Shown here piece after piece: positions 6,969-12,440 of a DNA stretch of 12,440 nucleotides. The notes beneath the pieces were generated by a model that saw nothing but the letters and a program-made list of their open reading frames with translations, was not told the DNA's origin and did no database searches. Numbering within the stretch: position 1 is the stretch's first letter; every line of letters starts with the position of its first letter. The DNA lies in NCBI GenBank assembly GCA_964528095.1, contig CAZGSG010000167.1, positions 1 through 12,440 of the forward strand. The letters are read 5' to 3'. This DNA comes from CAZGSG01 sp964528095. Lineage in GTDB: Bacteria > Bacteroidota > Bacteroidia > Chitinophagales > Chitinophagaceae. Position numbers and translations under genes: made by a program.

Positions 6969-6997
6969 AAAAAACCCAACAGGATAGTGCTGTTGGG
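6969..6997 (-). terminator. intrinsic terminator of the small minus-strand gene
   Basis: Perfect 8-bp stem CCCAACAG (6975-6982) / CTGTTGGG (6990-6997) with a 7-nt loop. Six A residues at 6969-6974 become a T-run on the minus strand. It lies 25 bp beyond the stop of the 62-residue gene. On the plus strand it would be a poor terminator for the doxX-like gene. Confidence 0.85.
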
Positions 6998-7022
6998 TGG
7001 TGATGTTCAAACTGGTCAGCGA

Positions 7023-7211
7023 TTAGCCATTACCATTAACAGGGTTGGTCTTTTTCCCAAACAGATTATTGAGTTCACCAAAGTTCCTGTCAATAAAATC
7101 TTTACCCTTATTTTTCAGGTTTTCTTTTTGCGCAGGGCTCATTTTCGAATATTTATATATTCCGTAAGCTGCAGCCGCTGCCACCAGAAGTCCAACTTTA
7201 TTTTTTAGCAT
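7023..7211 (-). CDS. small membrane-anchored protein, 62 aa
   Basis: MLKNKVGLLVAAAAAYGIYK gives one short hydrophobic N-terminal segment. It is followed by YSKMSPAQKENLKNKGKDFIDRN (amphipathic, charged) and a polar tail ending NPVNGNG. Small 'YtxH-like' or envelope-associated proteins in Bacteroidota have this plan (one N-terminal helix, YKYSKMSP-type turn, charged helix), but I cannot assign a family. It is monocistronic in appearance: 75 bp from the methyltransferase stop and followed by its own terminator. It probably faces the cytoplasm or periplasm as a helix tethered to the membrane. Confidence 0.75.
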   Translation of the reverse strand: MLKNKVGLLVAAAAAYGIYKYSKMSPAQKENLKNKGKDFIDRNFGELNNLFGKKTNPVNGNG

Positions 7212-7286
7212 AATGATAGATTTTTTGAATGAATAGCGTTACAGTGTACAGGAGTAAATATCATGCCGGATTTTATCAGGGTAGTA

Positions 7287-8039
7287 TTAAAGCATGCCGC
7301 TATAGACCCGGGTGATATAGTTGATCGTGACCTGGTTATTTTCTTTGAATTTATCAAAAAGCGCCTGGAGGTCCGCGATCATCCCGTCAAATCCGTCCTG
7401 GCCTTTGGCCGGCATGTAGGAGGATGATAAAAGCCGCCCCTGCAGACCGGTAAAATCGAATAGCTGTTTATTGGCAAATGTTTTAAGTTCAACGGGAGCC
7501 GGGCTATAAAAATCATTAATATTCCCCATGCCGATATTGCGATGCCCGACATCTACGTAATCCCTGCCATGTTTGATGATTAACTGGTCGTACTCCTCTT
7601 CAAAAGCGGAGCCTCTTTGCCGCTCATTCCACATGAGCACCACAATGCCATTTTTCCGGAGTATTTTTTTGAATGCGGCCCTGGCTTTTTGATGATCGAA
7701 CCAATGAAAAGCCTGTCCCGAGATAATAGCATCTATAGAAGCCGGAGAAAGATTTGGATCTTCTGCCGTACCGTCGACAGCCCGAAATCCAGGAGAATCA
7801 CCAAGTAATTGCTGAGATTTCTCCCTCATTTCCTTATTTGGTTCTACTGCTACTACGGGATATCCTGCATCGAGGAAAAGAGCGGACGATATCCCTGTGC
7901 CTGCTCCAATATCAGCTATCTGTTTGCCTGGGTCGAGTCCATAAGCATGCTGGAGATACCCGATTATTTCTACTGGATAGTGTGGCCGGTACTTCACATA
8001 ATCCTCCTCCCGGTTGATGAATCTCCTGGTATTGTCCAT
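7287..8039 (-). CDS. class I SAM-dependent methyltransferase
   Basis: 250 residues. It starts MDNTRRFINREEDYVKYRPH, a common opening of this group. SAM motif I is IADIGAGTGISSALFL (about 41-56), with acidic residue Glu66 in VVAVEPNKEMR as the ribose-binding position. These are followed by DGTAED, then SIDAIISGQAFHWFDH (101-116) and a KILRKNGIVVLMWNE strand. It is a Rossmann-fold methyltransferase of the Methyltransf_11/25 type, probably acting on a small molecule. The FHWF signature is typical of this group, which is annotated only generically. No neighbouring pathway gene hints at a substrate. It is separated by 415 bp from the SET gene upstream. Confidence 0.93.
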   Translation of the reverse strand: MDNTRRFINREEDYVKYRPHYPVEIIGYLQHAYGLDPGKQIADIGAGTGISSALFLDAGYPVVAVEPNKEMREKSQQLLGDSPGFRAVDGTAEDPNLSPASIDAIISGQAFHWFDHQKARAAFKKILRKNGIVVLMWNERQRGSAFEEEYDQLIIKHGRDYVDVGHRNIGMGNINDFYSPAPVELKTFANKQLFDFTGLQGRLLSSSYMPAKGQDGFDGMIADLQALFDKFKENNQVTINYITRVYSGML

Positions 8040-8454
8040 AAATAAAAATTCTGCCTGGCAATATTTGTTATCTCTTTAACCGCGCCATCGAAGGAGGTCG
8101 TAAATTTTGCACCAGGTATTTGTAGCAATTAGCTTTTGTCCCGTAGGGCTTTCGTTCAAATAAGAGGGCTTCTTGGTCGGGCTTGTAGTATTTCGTCTAC
8201 AGGCGATCCGTTTTTTCTACTATAGGAAAAGCAGTATTTTTTCCTTTACTTTATACCTGTATTATTTCGCCCCGTTTTTTTATCCAATGATCCGATCCTG
8301 TAGTAAGAGCCGTCCAATAATTTTTATGAAATACCGATGACCGTCCATTTAAGGTTTTGTGAAAGATGTTAACAACCCTGGCTTTGCCGGGGTTTGTTTT
8401 TTAGCACTCATTCGCATCAGCTATTTGGTTCTATTTACTACCCTGGTTTTTTCA
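8040..8454. other. 415-bp spacer without a supported gene
   Basis: Between the SET gene (3' end at 8455) and the methyltransferase start. On the minus strand, 8196 to 8068 is open for 42 codons before TAA (including KPDQEALLFERKPYGTK), but a TAG precedes it and the only ATG is seven codons from the end. It may be a gene remnant or chance. The stretch 8200-8370 is T-rich (three TTTTTT tracts) with nothing recognisable. A strong hairpin lies at 8371-8398. I see no tRNA or known riboswitch. Confidence 0.5.
8371..8402. terminator. GC-rich hairpin with T-run on the plus strand
   Basis: AACCCTGGC (8374-8382) pairs with GCCGGGGTT (8386-8394), one G-T wobble, loop TTT. It is extended by AAC/GTT with one bulge and followed by TTTTTT at 8397-8402. 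The T-run favours plus-strand termination, yet no plus gene is seen upstream. It lies 53 bp past the SET stop and may terminate that minus-strand gene despite a poor T-tract on that side. Confidence 0.6.
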
Positions 8455-8835
8455 CTACACGTTCCAATAACCTCTTCCATAGCTCACGAAGATCTCGCTA
8501 CCCGCCTTGATCTTCCTGGTTGCTTTTATAAACACCCTGTTACCGTCTACCTCAAAAAAACTGTTATTACGAATGCCTTCCACGCGGGTTGGACCGGCTG
8601 CATCATTTGCATAACGGCCCAGTGATTCAGGATGCGGCGCGCCGTTGATCACATGATTTGCATTTACATAGCAGAGATAATTATTGTCGTGCTCATGTTT
8701 GATCTCCTTCCAGGATGTAACCGTACCGAGATATTCGATAATAAGCGCGTCTTTGGGTATTTCAGTGGTGGTGAACAAACCCATACCAGCACCAGGTAGT
8801 GTGGAAGATTGGACGATAAGATGGTCTTGGCTCAT
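8455..8835 (-). CDS. bacterial SET-domain protein (putative protein-lysine methyltransferase)
   Basis: 126 residues, almost only a SET core. GAGMGLFTT (residues 15-23) is the SAM-binding GxG block, followed by IPKDALIIEYLG. RYANDAA (74-80) and IRNNSFFEV (88-96) stand for the usual RF-NHS pseudoknot segment. The C-terminal KIKAGSEIFVSYGRGYW carries the catalytic-type Tyr119 and aromatic W124. No pre-SET or post-SET cysteines are present. SET proteins methylate protein lysines, with SAM as donor; bacterial members mostly have unknown targets. ATG at 8835 lies 21 bp after a TACCTTCG box. The gene stands alone, with a repeat arm immediately upstream. Confidence 0.88.
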   Translation of the reverse strand: MSQDHLIVQSSTLPGAGMGLFTTTEIPKDALIIEYLGTVTSWKEIKHEHDNNYLCYVNANHVINGAPHPESLGRYANDAAGPTRVEGIRNNSFFEVDGNRVFIKATRKIKAGSEIFVSYGRGYWNV

Positions 8836-8855
8836 TTTATTTAAGATAGCGGCCG

Positions 8856-8886
8856 CGAAGGTAGGGGTTGGGGGAGTAATTCAAAA
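8856..8886 (-). promoter_or_regulatory. candidate promoter of the SET gene
   Basis: On the minus strand, TTTTG (8886-8882) is followed after 18 nt by TACCTTCG (8863-8856), one base from the Bacteroidota -7 consensus TAnnTTTG with a -33 TTTG at accepted spacing. The ATG is 20 nt downstream. The -33 part lies inside the end of the inverted-repeat arm at 8878-8911. Confidence 0.45.
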
Positions 8887-9008
8887 TTAAAAAGTAAAAA
8901 TTCAAAAATAGCCCCCGTATTATCAACGGTATCTCAGATTTGAGCTTTCCTTTTTACTTTTGAATTTGAACTGTCAGCCTGATCCGGATCTCCGGGATGC
9001 AAAGAGTT

Positions 9009-9016
9009 TATATTTG
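9009..9016 (+). promoter_or_regulatory. TATATTTG, candidate -7 box inside the repeat-bounded segment
   Basis: Exact match to TAnnTTTG, followed by C, 174 nt upstream of the ABC gene start. No TTTG is found at the -33 spacing, so it may be chance in AT-rich DNA. Confidence 0.25.
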
Positions 9017-9130
9017 CTGTACTCGGCTGACCATGCTTTTGTTTTATGGACTATATTGTCTTCATTGAATAATCCAGCTACATTACAGGTCCGGTTGATG
9101 CAGGGAAAGAAAATGAGATTCAAAACCGTA

Positions 9131-9160
9131 GTTCGTCAAGTAATAAGGAGTCTATTTTTG
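9131..9160 (+). promoter_or_regulatory. candidate promoter of the ABC ATPase gene
   Basis: TATTTTTG at 9153-9160 matches TAnnTTTG exactly and sits at the inner edge of the right repeat arm. TTCG at 9132-9135 is a weak -33 box with 17-nt spacing. The ATG is 29 nt downstream, so the leader would be repeat sequence. Confidence 0.4.
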
Positions 9161-9189
9161 AATTTTTACTTTTTAATTTTGAATTTGAA

Positions 9190-10158
9190 ATGAATAAACA
9201 GTCCGAGTTAGTTCCTTTTCTGAATGTATCAGGAGTTTCATGGACAGAAAGGAATTTTGCCCTGAAGGGAATCAGTTTTACGCAGGAGAAGCTGCAGAAA
9301 ATTGCCATAGCCGGTGAAACGGGTTCAGGAAAAAGTACCTTGCTTAAAATTATTGCCGGATGGTTACCGCCTGATACAGGCGAAGTGGTGTTTGAGAATG
9401 AACGGGTGAAAAAAGTGCCTGCAGAAAAATTGATCCCCGGGCATCCGGGTATCTCTTACCTGAGCCAGCAATTCGAGCTTCCTAATTTTCTTTCCGTGCA
9501 ACAGGTGCTCGAATATGCCAATACGCTACATGAAGAGGAGGCGCAAACCTTATTTGAGGTTTGCAGGATCGACCATTTACTGAAAAGAAGGACCGATCAA
9601 TTATCAGGTGGAGAAAAACAACGGATCGCGCTGGCCCGGCTGCTTATTTCCTCTCCCAGGCTTTTATTGCTGGATGAGCCTTACTCAAATCTTGACCTTA
9701 TTCATAAGAACTTATTAAAAGAGGTGATTAATGATATTGGTGAGCGGCTTCAAATAACCTGTATCCTTGTTTCACATGATCCACAGGACAGTTTACCCTG
9801 GGCAGATGAGATCATTGTAATCAAAGATGGCAGCATCATACAAAAAGCCCCTCCTGGAATAATCTATCGGCAACCCTGCAATGAACATGTAGCGGGTCTT
9901 TTTGGTAAATACTATTTAATGAATGAAAAGCTTGCCACCGCATTTTCCATTGAACCAGGCTGGAAAGATATTTTTATTCGTCCTGAAGATTTCAGGATAG
10001 TACCGGCAGGACAAAAAGGAGTAAAGGGAAAGGTTAAGAATGTTTTTTTCTTAGGAAGCCAGTATGAACTAACAGTGGTATTGCCGACAGATACTATTAC
10101 CATTAAAACCTCCTTGCATGGTTTTAGAGCCGGTGATCCGATTTCTATTGCGTTATAA
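9190..10158 (+). CDS. ABC transporter ATP-binding protein with TOBE-like C-terminus
   Basis: 322 residues. Walker A is GETGSGKST (42-50), the Q-loop Gln93 in YLSQQF, signature LSGGE (138-142), Walker B LLLLDEP (158-164) with Glu163, a D-loop SNLDL and H-loop His196 in LVSHD. After about residue 255 comes a small beta domain: IFIRPEDFRIVPAG, then GKVKNVFFLGSQYEL and HGFRAGDPISI. This is like the TOBE_2 domain of PotA/FbpC/CysA-type importers. Such ATPases work as dimers with inner-membrane permeases, but no permease or binding protein is adjacent, so the substrate is unknown. ATG at 9190 follows directly on the repeat arm, leaving no Shine-Dalgarno. It converges on the helicase gene with 20 bp between stops. 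Confidence 0.92.
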   Translation: MNKQSELVPFLNVSGVSWTERNFALKGISFTQEKLQKIAIAGETGSGKSTLLKIIAGWLPPDTGEVVFENERVKKVPAEKLIPGHPGISYLSQQFELPNFLSVQQVLEYANTLHEEEAQTLFEVCRIDHLLKRRTDQLSGGEKQRIALARLLISSPRLLLLDEPYSNLDLIHKNLLKEVINDIGERLQITCILVSHDPQDSLPWADEIIVIKDGSIIQKAPPGIIYRQPCNEHVAGLFGKYYLMNEKLATAFSIEPGWKDIFIRPEDFRIVPAGQKGVKGKVKNVFFLGSQYELTVVLPTDTITIKTSLHGFRAGDPISIAL

Positions 10159-10178
10159 TATTGATCTCATCTTATCGC

Positions 10179-12086
10179 TTATTCACCCATGAATTCCCAT
10201 GCGCTCTGGTATGCATTTTTTTGTTCGGCATAAGTGATGAAATTCAGGTAAAAGGCCGCGGTCGAGAGAGTGCCGCTATCTCCTATGATCACTAATTTTT
10301 TCCGGGCCCGGGTCATAGCCACATTCATCCTCCGTATGTCAGACAAAAATCCGATCTCTCCATTTGTATTGCTCCTGGTCATGCTGATATAAACGATATC
10401 CCGTTCCTGGCCCTGAAAACTGTCAATTGTATTTACCGAAATTTTTGGACCGTATACCTTTAATGCAGGTGAATGCAGGAGTTGTTCTTTTAATAAATTG
10501 ACCTGTTGTTTGTAAGGAGAGATTACAGCGATCGTAGGAAAATTATCGATCGCGTAATATTCCGACAATTCATTTACCAGTTGTGTCAGGTGTTTAAACA
10601 GGAAGGAGGCTTCTTCCGGATTGGTAGTACTGGTACCGTCTGCTTTTTCATCAAACCCGCAGCCTGCCGTATCAATAAAAGCAAGCGGCCTGTCATCTGG
10701 AAATAAGAGATGACTGGCAACAGAAGAATGTGCCTTTAACTGGTTTTTATAAAACACAGCGGAAGAATAACCCATAATAGTCTCATGCATCCGGTATTGC
10801 TCTTCCAGCAGCACTACCGCTTCGGGATGCAGCGCCACACATTTTTCAAGCAGTGTATTAGCAAGACCATTCTTTGCCGCAAGGTTCGACTTTACAGTAG
10901 GGGATAACTGGTAATGATCACCAGCCAGCACGAGTTTCTTTGCTTTGAGAATAGGTATCCAGCAAGCCGGTTCAAGGGCTTGCCCTGCTTCATCAATGAC
11001 CACGGTATGAAACTTTAACTTCCGTACTGTATAATGATTGGCGCCAACAAGCGTGGCTGCGATCACCTGTGCCTTCGCGGTGAGATCATCTATCACATAC
11101 TGTTCGGTGTTATTTATCTCTTTCATGATCTTGTAGGCTTCATCAAAGAGTGCTTTACGTTGTTCACGTTCTGCTTTTCCTAAATTCCGTTTGTACTTGT
11201 GAGCAAGATTACGGTATTCATTGGCTTGCTTCCGGAGATTTTTTACTTCCTTCATGCGGCTGTGCGCTGCTACTTTGCTATCGAGTGTCAACGACATTAG
11301 TCTTTCAGATACGCGTACAGGGTTACCTACACGTAAAATATTAAGTCCTTCGTCCGCCAGCTTTTCACTCAGCAGGTCTACCGCGGTATTACTGGGAGCG
11401 ACTACCAGCACCTGTTTATTATCGCTGCGGATCATCGCTTTGATGGCCTGCACAAGTGTTGTTGTTTTACCTGTACCCGGAGGTCCGTGTACTATGGCAA
11501 GTTCATTCGCGGAGAGTATTTTAGTTACAGCCGCTGTTTGTGATGCGTTTAATTTGCCGGCAGCGGTAATCGGTATTGCTGTTTCAAAGCCGGGTGACTT
11601 TTCGCCTGTCAAAATTTTTATAAGCTGCGCGTCTTTCTCTTTTTCTGCAATCGAGTCCGCGGTCCGCAACGCAGCATTCATCTCGTCATAACTATTGTCA
11701 TCGAACAGTAATTCTATTCCCAGTTTTCCGTCCCTCGACCAATCCGGCAGTTCATCTACATGTAATGTGATCTTAAGCAGGTTGCCGCTCTGGTAAGCTA
11801 TTACTCCTTCTATGCGGTTGTTTTTCGGATCATGATTGGAGAAAAGTACTGCAGGCATTCCAAACCGGAGCTGGTGATTGATATCATGATGCGTAGTGCG
11901 TTCTGCTTCTATGGTCAGATAGTCGCCCCGACTCATTTCCGAACCCCTGATAGCAATCGGGTACCAGGTAAATCCATTGGCCCTGCGCTCTGCAATTGAT
12001 GTGGTCTCGATCAATTTTACAAAGGACTGCTGGTCTTCCAGTCGCTCAATCTTCAACAGTTCCAATAGGTTCCTGAAATACTCCAT
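10179..12086 (-). CDS. UPF1-like SF1 DNA/RNA helicase (IGHMBP2/SMUBP-2 type)
   Basis: 635 residues from ATG at 12086; a TTG two codons upstream is in frame but MEYFRNLLELLK is the expected start. An N-terminal beta region with MSRGDYLTIEAERTTHHD (about 51-68) is followed by the helicase core. Core motifs: Walker A GPPGTGKT (201-208), Ia VVAPSNTAVD, II VIDEAGQALEP (Asp364-Glu365), III LAGDHYQLSPT, IV EEQYRMHE, V VNTIDSFQGQERD and VI MNVAMTRARKKL. A charged coiled-coil insertion (about 275-325) separates Ia and II as in UPF1-family 1B domains. These are ATP-driven 5'-3' helicases on DNA or RNA. There is no nuclease or zinc domain. Its 5' end is partly duplicated at 12331-12372. Confidence 0.95.
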   Translation of the reverse strand: MEYFRNLLELLKIERLEDQQSFVKLIETTSIAERRANGFTWYPIAIRGSEMSRGDYLTIEAERTTHHDINHQLRFGMPAVLFSNHDPKNNRIEGVIAYQSGNLLKITLHVDELPDWSRDGKLGIELLFDDNSYDEMNAALRTADSIAEKEKDAQLIKILTGEKSPGFETAIPITAAGKLNASQTAAVTKILSANELAIVHGPPGTGKTTTLVQAIKAMIRSDNKQVLVVAPSNTAVDLLSEKLADEGLNILRVGNPVRVSERLMSLTLDSKVAAHSRMKEVKNLRKQANEYRNLAHKYKRNLGKAEREQRKALFDEAYKIMKEINNTEQYVIDDLTAKAQVIAATLVGANHYTVRKLKFHTVVIDEAGQALEPACWIPILKAKKLVLAGDHYQLSPTVKSNLAAKNGLANTLLEKCVALHPEAVVLLEEQYRMHETIMGYSSAVFYKNQLKAHSSVASHLLFPDDRPLAFIDTAGCGFDEKADGTSTTNPEEASFLFKHLTQLVNELSEYYAIDNFPTIAVISPYKQQVNLLKEQLLHSPALKVYGPKISVNTIDSFQGQERDIVYISMTRSNTNGEIGFLSDIRRMNVAMTRARKKLVIIGDSGTLSTAAFYLNFITYAEQKNAYQSAWEFMGE

Positions 12087-12089
12087 TCG

Positions 12090-12097
12090 CAAAAATA
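12090..12097 (-). promoter_or_regulatory. TATTTTTG box abutting the helicase start
   Basis: Minus-strand TATTTTTG (12097-12090) matches TAnnTTTG but ends 3 nt before the ATG. If it were a real -7 box, transcription would begin at or inside the first codons. It may be chance, or indicate a leaderless message. It is lost from the duplicated copy. Confidence 0.25.
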
Positions 12098-12120
12098 AGG
12101 ACGATCGGAGGAATGAAGGG

Positions 12121-12208
12121 AAAATTCAAAATTCAAAATTCAAAATTCAAAATTCAAAAACAGCCACCGATTTTCGGGTCATATCTTTGCATGTTGATTT
12201 TTGAATTA
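12121..12208. repeat. palindromic element D with heptanucleotide tandem repeat
   Basis: Five tandem copies of AAAATTC (12121-12155) then AAAAAC. The core contains CCGATTTTCGG (12167-12177) and TATCTTTG (12182-12189), and a short right arm TTGATTTTTGAATTA (12194-12208) is partly complementary to the left arm. It lies upstream of the helicase gene. The core is nearly identical to that at 12396-12423. Confidence 0.8.
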
Positions 12209-12330
12209 CGTGGTTAGCTCACAGAAAATTACCCGCCCTTTCCCATATTGGTGTAGTAGAGAAGAGAATTTAGACTTTTGAGGTAGCAGGATTTCAATTT
12301 TGCCTGAAGCTCATCGGATTTTTTTACCAT
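12209..12330. other. 122-bp spacer between repeat D and the duplicated block
   Basis: No supported gene. On the minus strand 12330 to 12229 is open from ATG to TAA for 33 residues (MVKKSDELQAKLKSC...NMGKGG). It continues in frame with the seven helicase-like codons RNLLELL encoded by the duplicated block (12351-12331). It could be a remnant of a gene that once shared this 5' end; I do not recognise it. Confidence 0.4.
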
Positions 12331-12372
12331 CAACAGCTCCAATAGATTCCTTAAGGAGGATAGGAGGAATGA
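12331..12372 (-). pseudogene. decayed second copy of the helicase 5' end
   Basis: 12331-12351 matches 12054-12074 (19 of 21), and 12351-12372 matches 12096-12117 (20 of 22). Relative to the helicase copy, 21 nt are missing (12075-12095). They hold codons 1-5 with the ATG and the adjoining TTTTTGCG. The remaining codons still read RNLLELL, the same as helicase residues 5-11. Further upstream in the sense of the gene, both copies are followed by the same repeat core. This is a partial duplication that lost its start codon. Confidence 0.75.
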
Positions 12373-12440
12373 ATTCAAAAGTCAAAAATCAAAAACAGTC
12401 ACCGATTTCGGGTTATATTTTTGACTTTTGATTTTTGACT
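12371..12440. repeat. palindromic element E, cut by the window end
   Basis: Left arm 12371-12395 (GAATTC, AAAAGTC, AAAAATC, AAAAAC), core 12396-12418 with CCGATTTCGG, right arm from 12419 to the end (TTTTTGACTTTTGATTTTTGACT). The arms share a 15-nt complementary block. Core bases match element D except for a few C/T changes and one T fewer. TATTTTTG at 12416-12423 fits TAnnTTTG. The element continues beyond the window. Confidence 0.8.

Larger units (their letters stand above)
8878..9185. repeat. 308-bp segment bounded by a perfect 34-bp inverted repeat
   Basis: 8878-8911 and 9152-9185 are reverse complements at 34 of 34 positions. A third, imperfect arm inside (8949-8970: CCTTTTTAC, TTTTGAATTTGAA) pairs partly with the left arm, giving a nested hairpin with CCCCG...CGG in its loop. 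Arms are made of the same AAAATTC/AAAATTA/AAAAGTA modules as elements elsewhere in the window. No transposase, credible reading frame or target-site duplication was found. It fills the whole gap between the SET gene and the ABC gene. Confidence 0.85.

Noticed and set aside
6975..6997. Terminator for the doxX-like gene
   Set aside because: The T-run is on the minus strand only; after the stem the plus strand reads TGGTGATG, so it serves the gene at 7023-7211.
8960..9193. 77-residue plus-strand reading frame inside the repeat-bounded segment
   Set aside because: Its C-terminus is translated repeat arm (FLNFYFLILN), it runs past the ABC start, and it has no family features.
11221..11691. 156-residue plus-strand frame opposite the helicase
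   Set aside because: It lies fully antisense to conserved helicase motifs; long antisense frames are common in such genes.
12156..12208. Plus-strand promoter TATCTTTGC driving a gene after 12208
   Set aside because: No plus-strand reading frame follows, and no -33 TTTG is present. The motif is better explained as part of the shared repeat core.

Overview
The window looks like chromosomal DNA of a Bacteroidota bacterium, most likely of the Chitinophagaceae type. Evidence: a LytS-type histidine kinase paired with a LytTR response regulator, an ArsR/VOC/SRPBCC/DoxX cluster, a DUF6965-like small protein, weak Shine-Dalgarno signals, and several matches to the Bacteroidota -7 promoter box (TAnnTTTG). 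The genus is inferred from gene style only. There are no rRNA or tRNA genes, no phage genes and no transposase.

Layout. 1-336: C-terminal end of an unrecognised protein (+). 412-630: DUF6965-like small protein (+). 717-1853, 1902-2519, 2583-3626: three minus-strand genes with short gaps, namely a lipoprotein with propeller-like repeats, a PaiB-type FMN-binding regulator, and a membrane LytS-family kinase. 3627-4012: a dyad-rich divergent spacer. 4013-4768: the LytTR response regulator (+), the probable partner of the kinase. 4888-6336: minus-strand operon arsR > VOC protein > SRPBCC protein. 6337-6534: divergent spacer with two identical-architecture operators. 6535-6945: DoxX-like membrane protein (+). 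7023-7211: small membrane-anchored protein (-) with a clear terminator. 7287-8039: class I SAM methyltransferase (-). 8040-8454: 415 bp with no supported gene but a strong hairpin. 8455-8835: bacterial SET-domain protein (-). 8878-9185: a 308-bp segment bounded by a perfect 34-bp inverted repeat. 9190-10158: ABC ATPase with a TOBE-like C-terminus and no permease in view (+). 10179-12086: UPF1-like SF1 helicase (-), convergent with the ABC gene. 12087-12440: palindromic repeats and a decayed second copy of the helicase 5' end.

The genes form independent small units: a two-component system that may also drive paiB and the lipoprotein gene, and an ArsR regulon that probably includes the divergent doxX gene. 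The most unusual feature is not a gene. It is a family of A-rich palindromic intergenic elements built of roughly 7-nt modules (AAAA plus TTC, GTC, ATC, TTA or GTA). They occur at about 4775-4861, 8878-9185, 12121-12208 and 12371-12440. Module order differs between elements, while the two arms of one element tend to match. Some arms lie exactly where a promoter would be expected. No classical defence, CRISPR or mobile system is visible.
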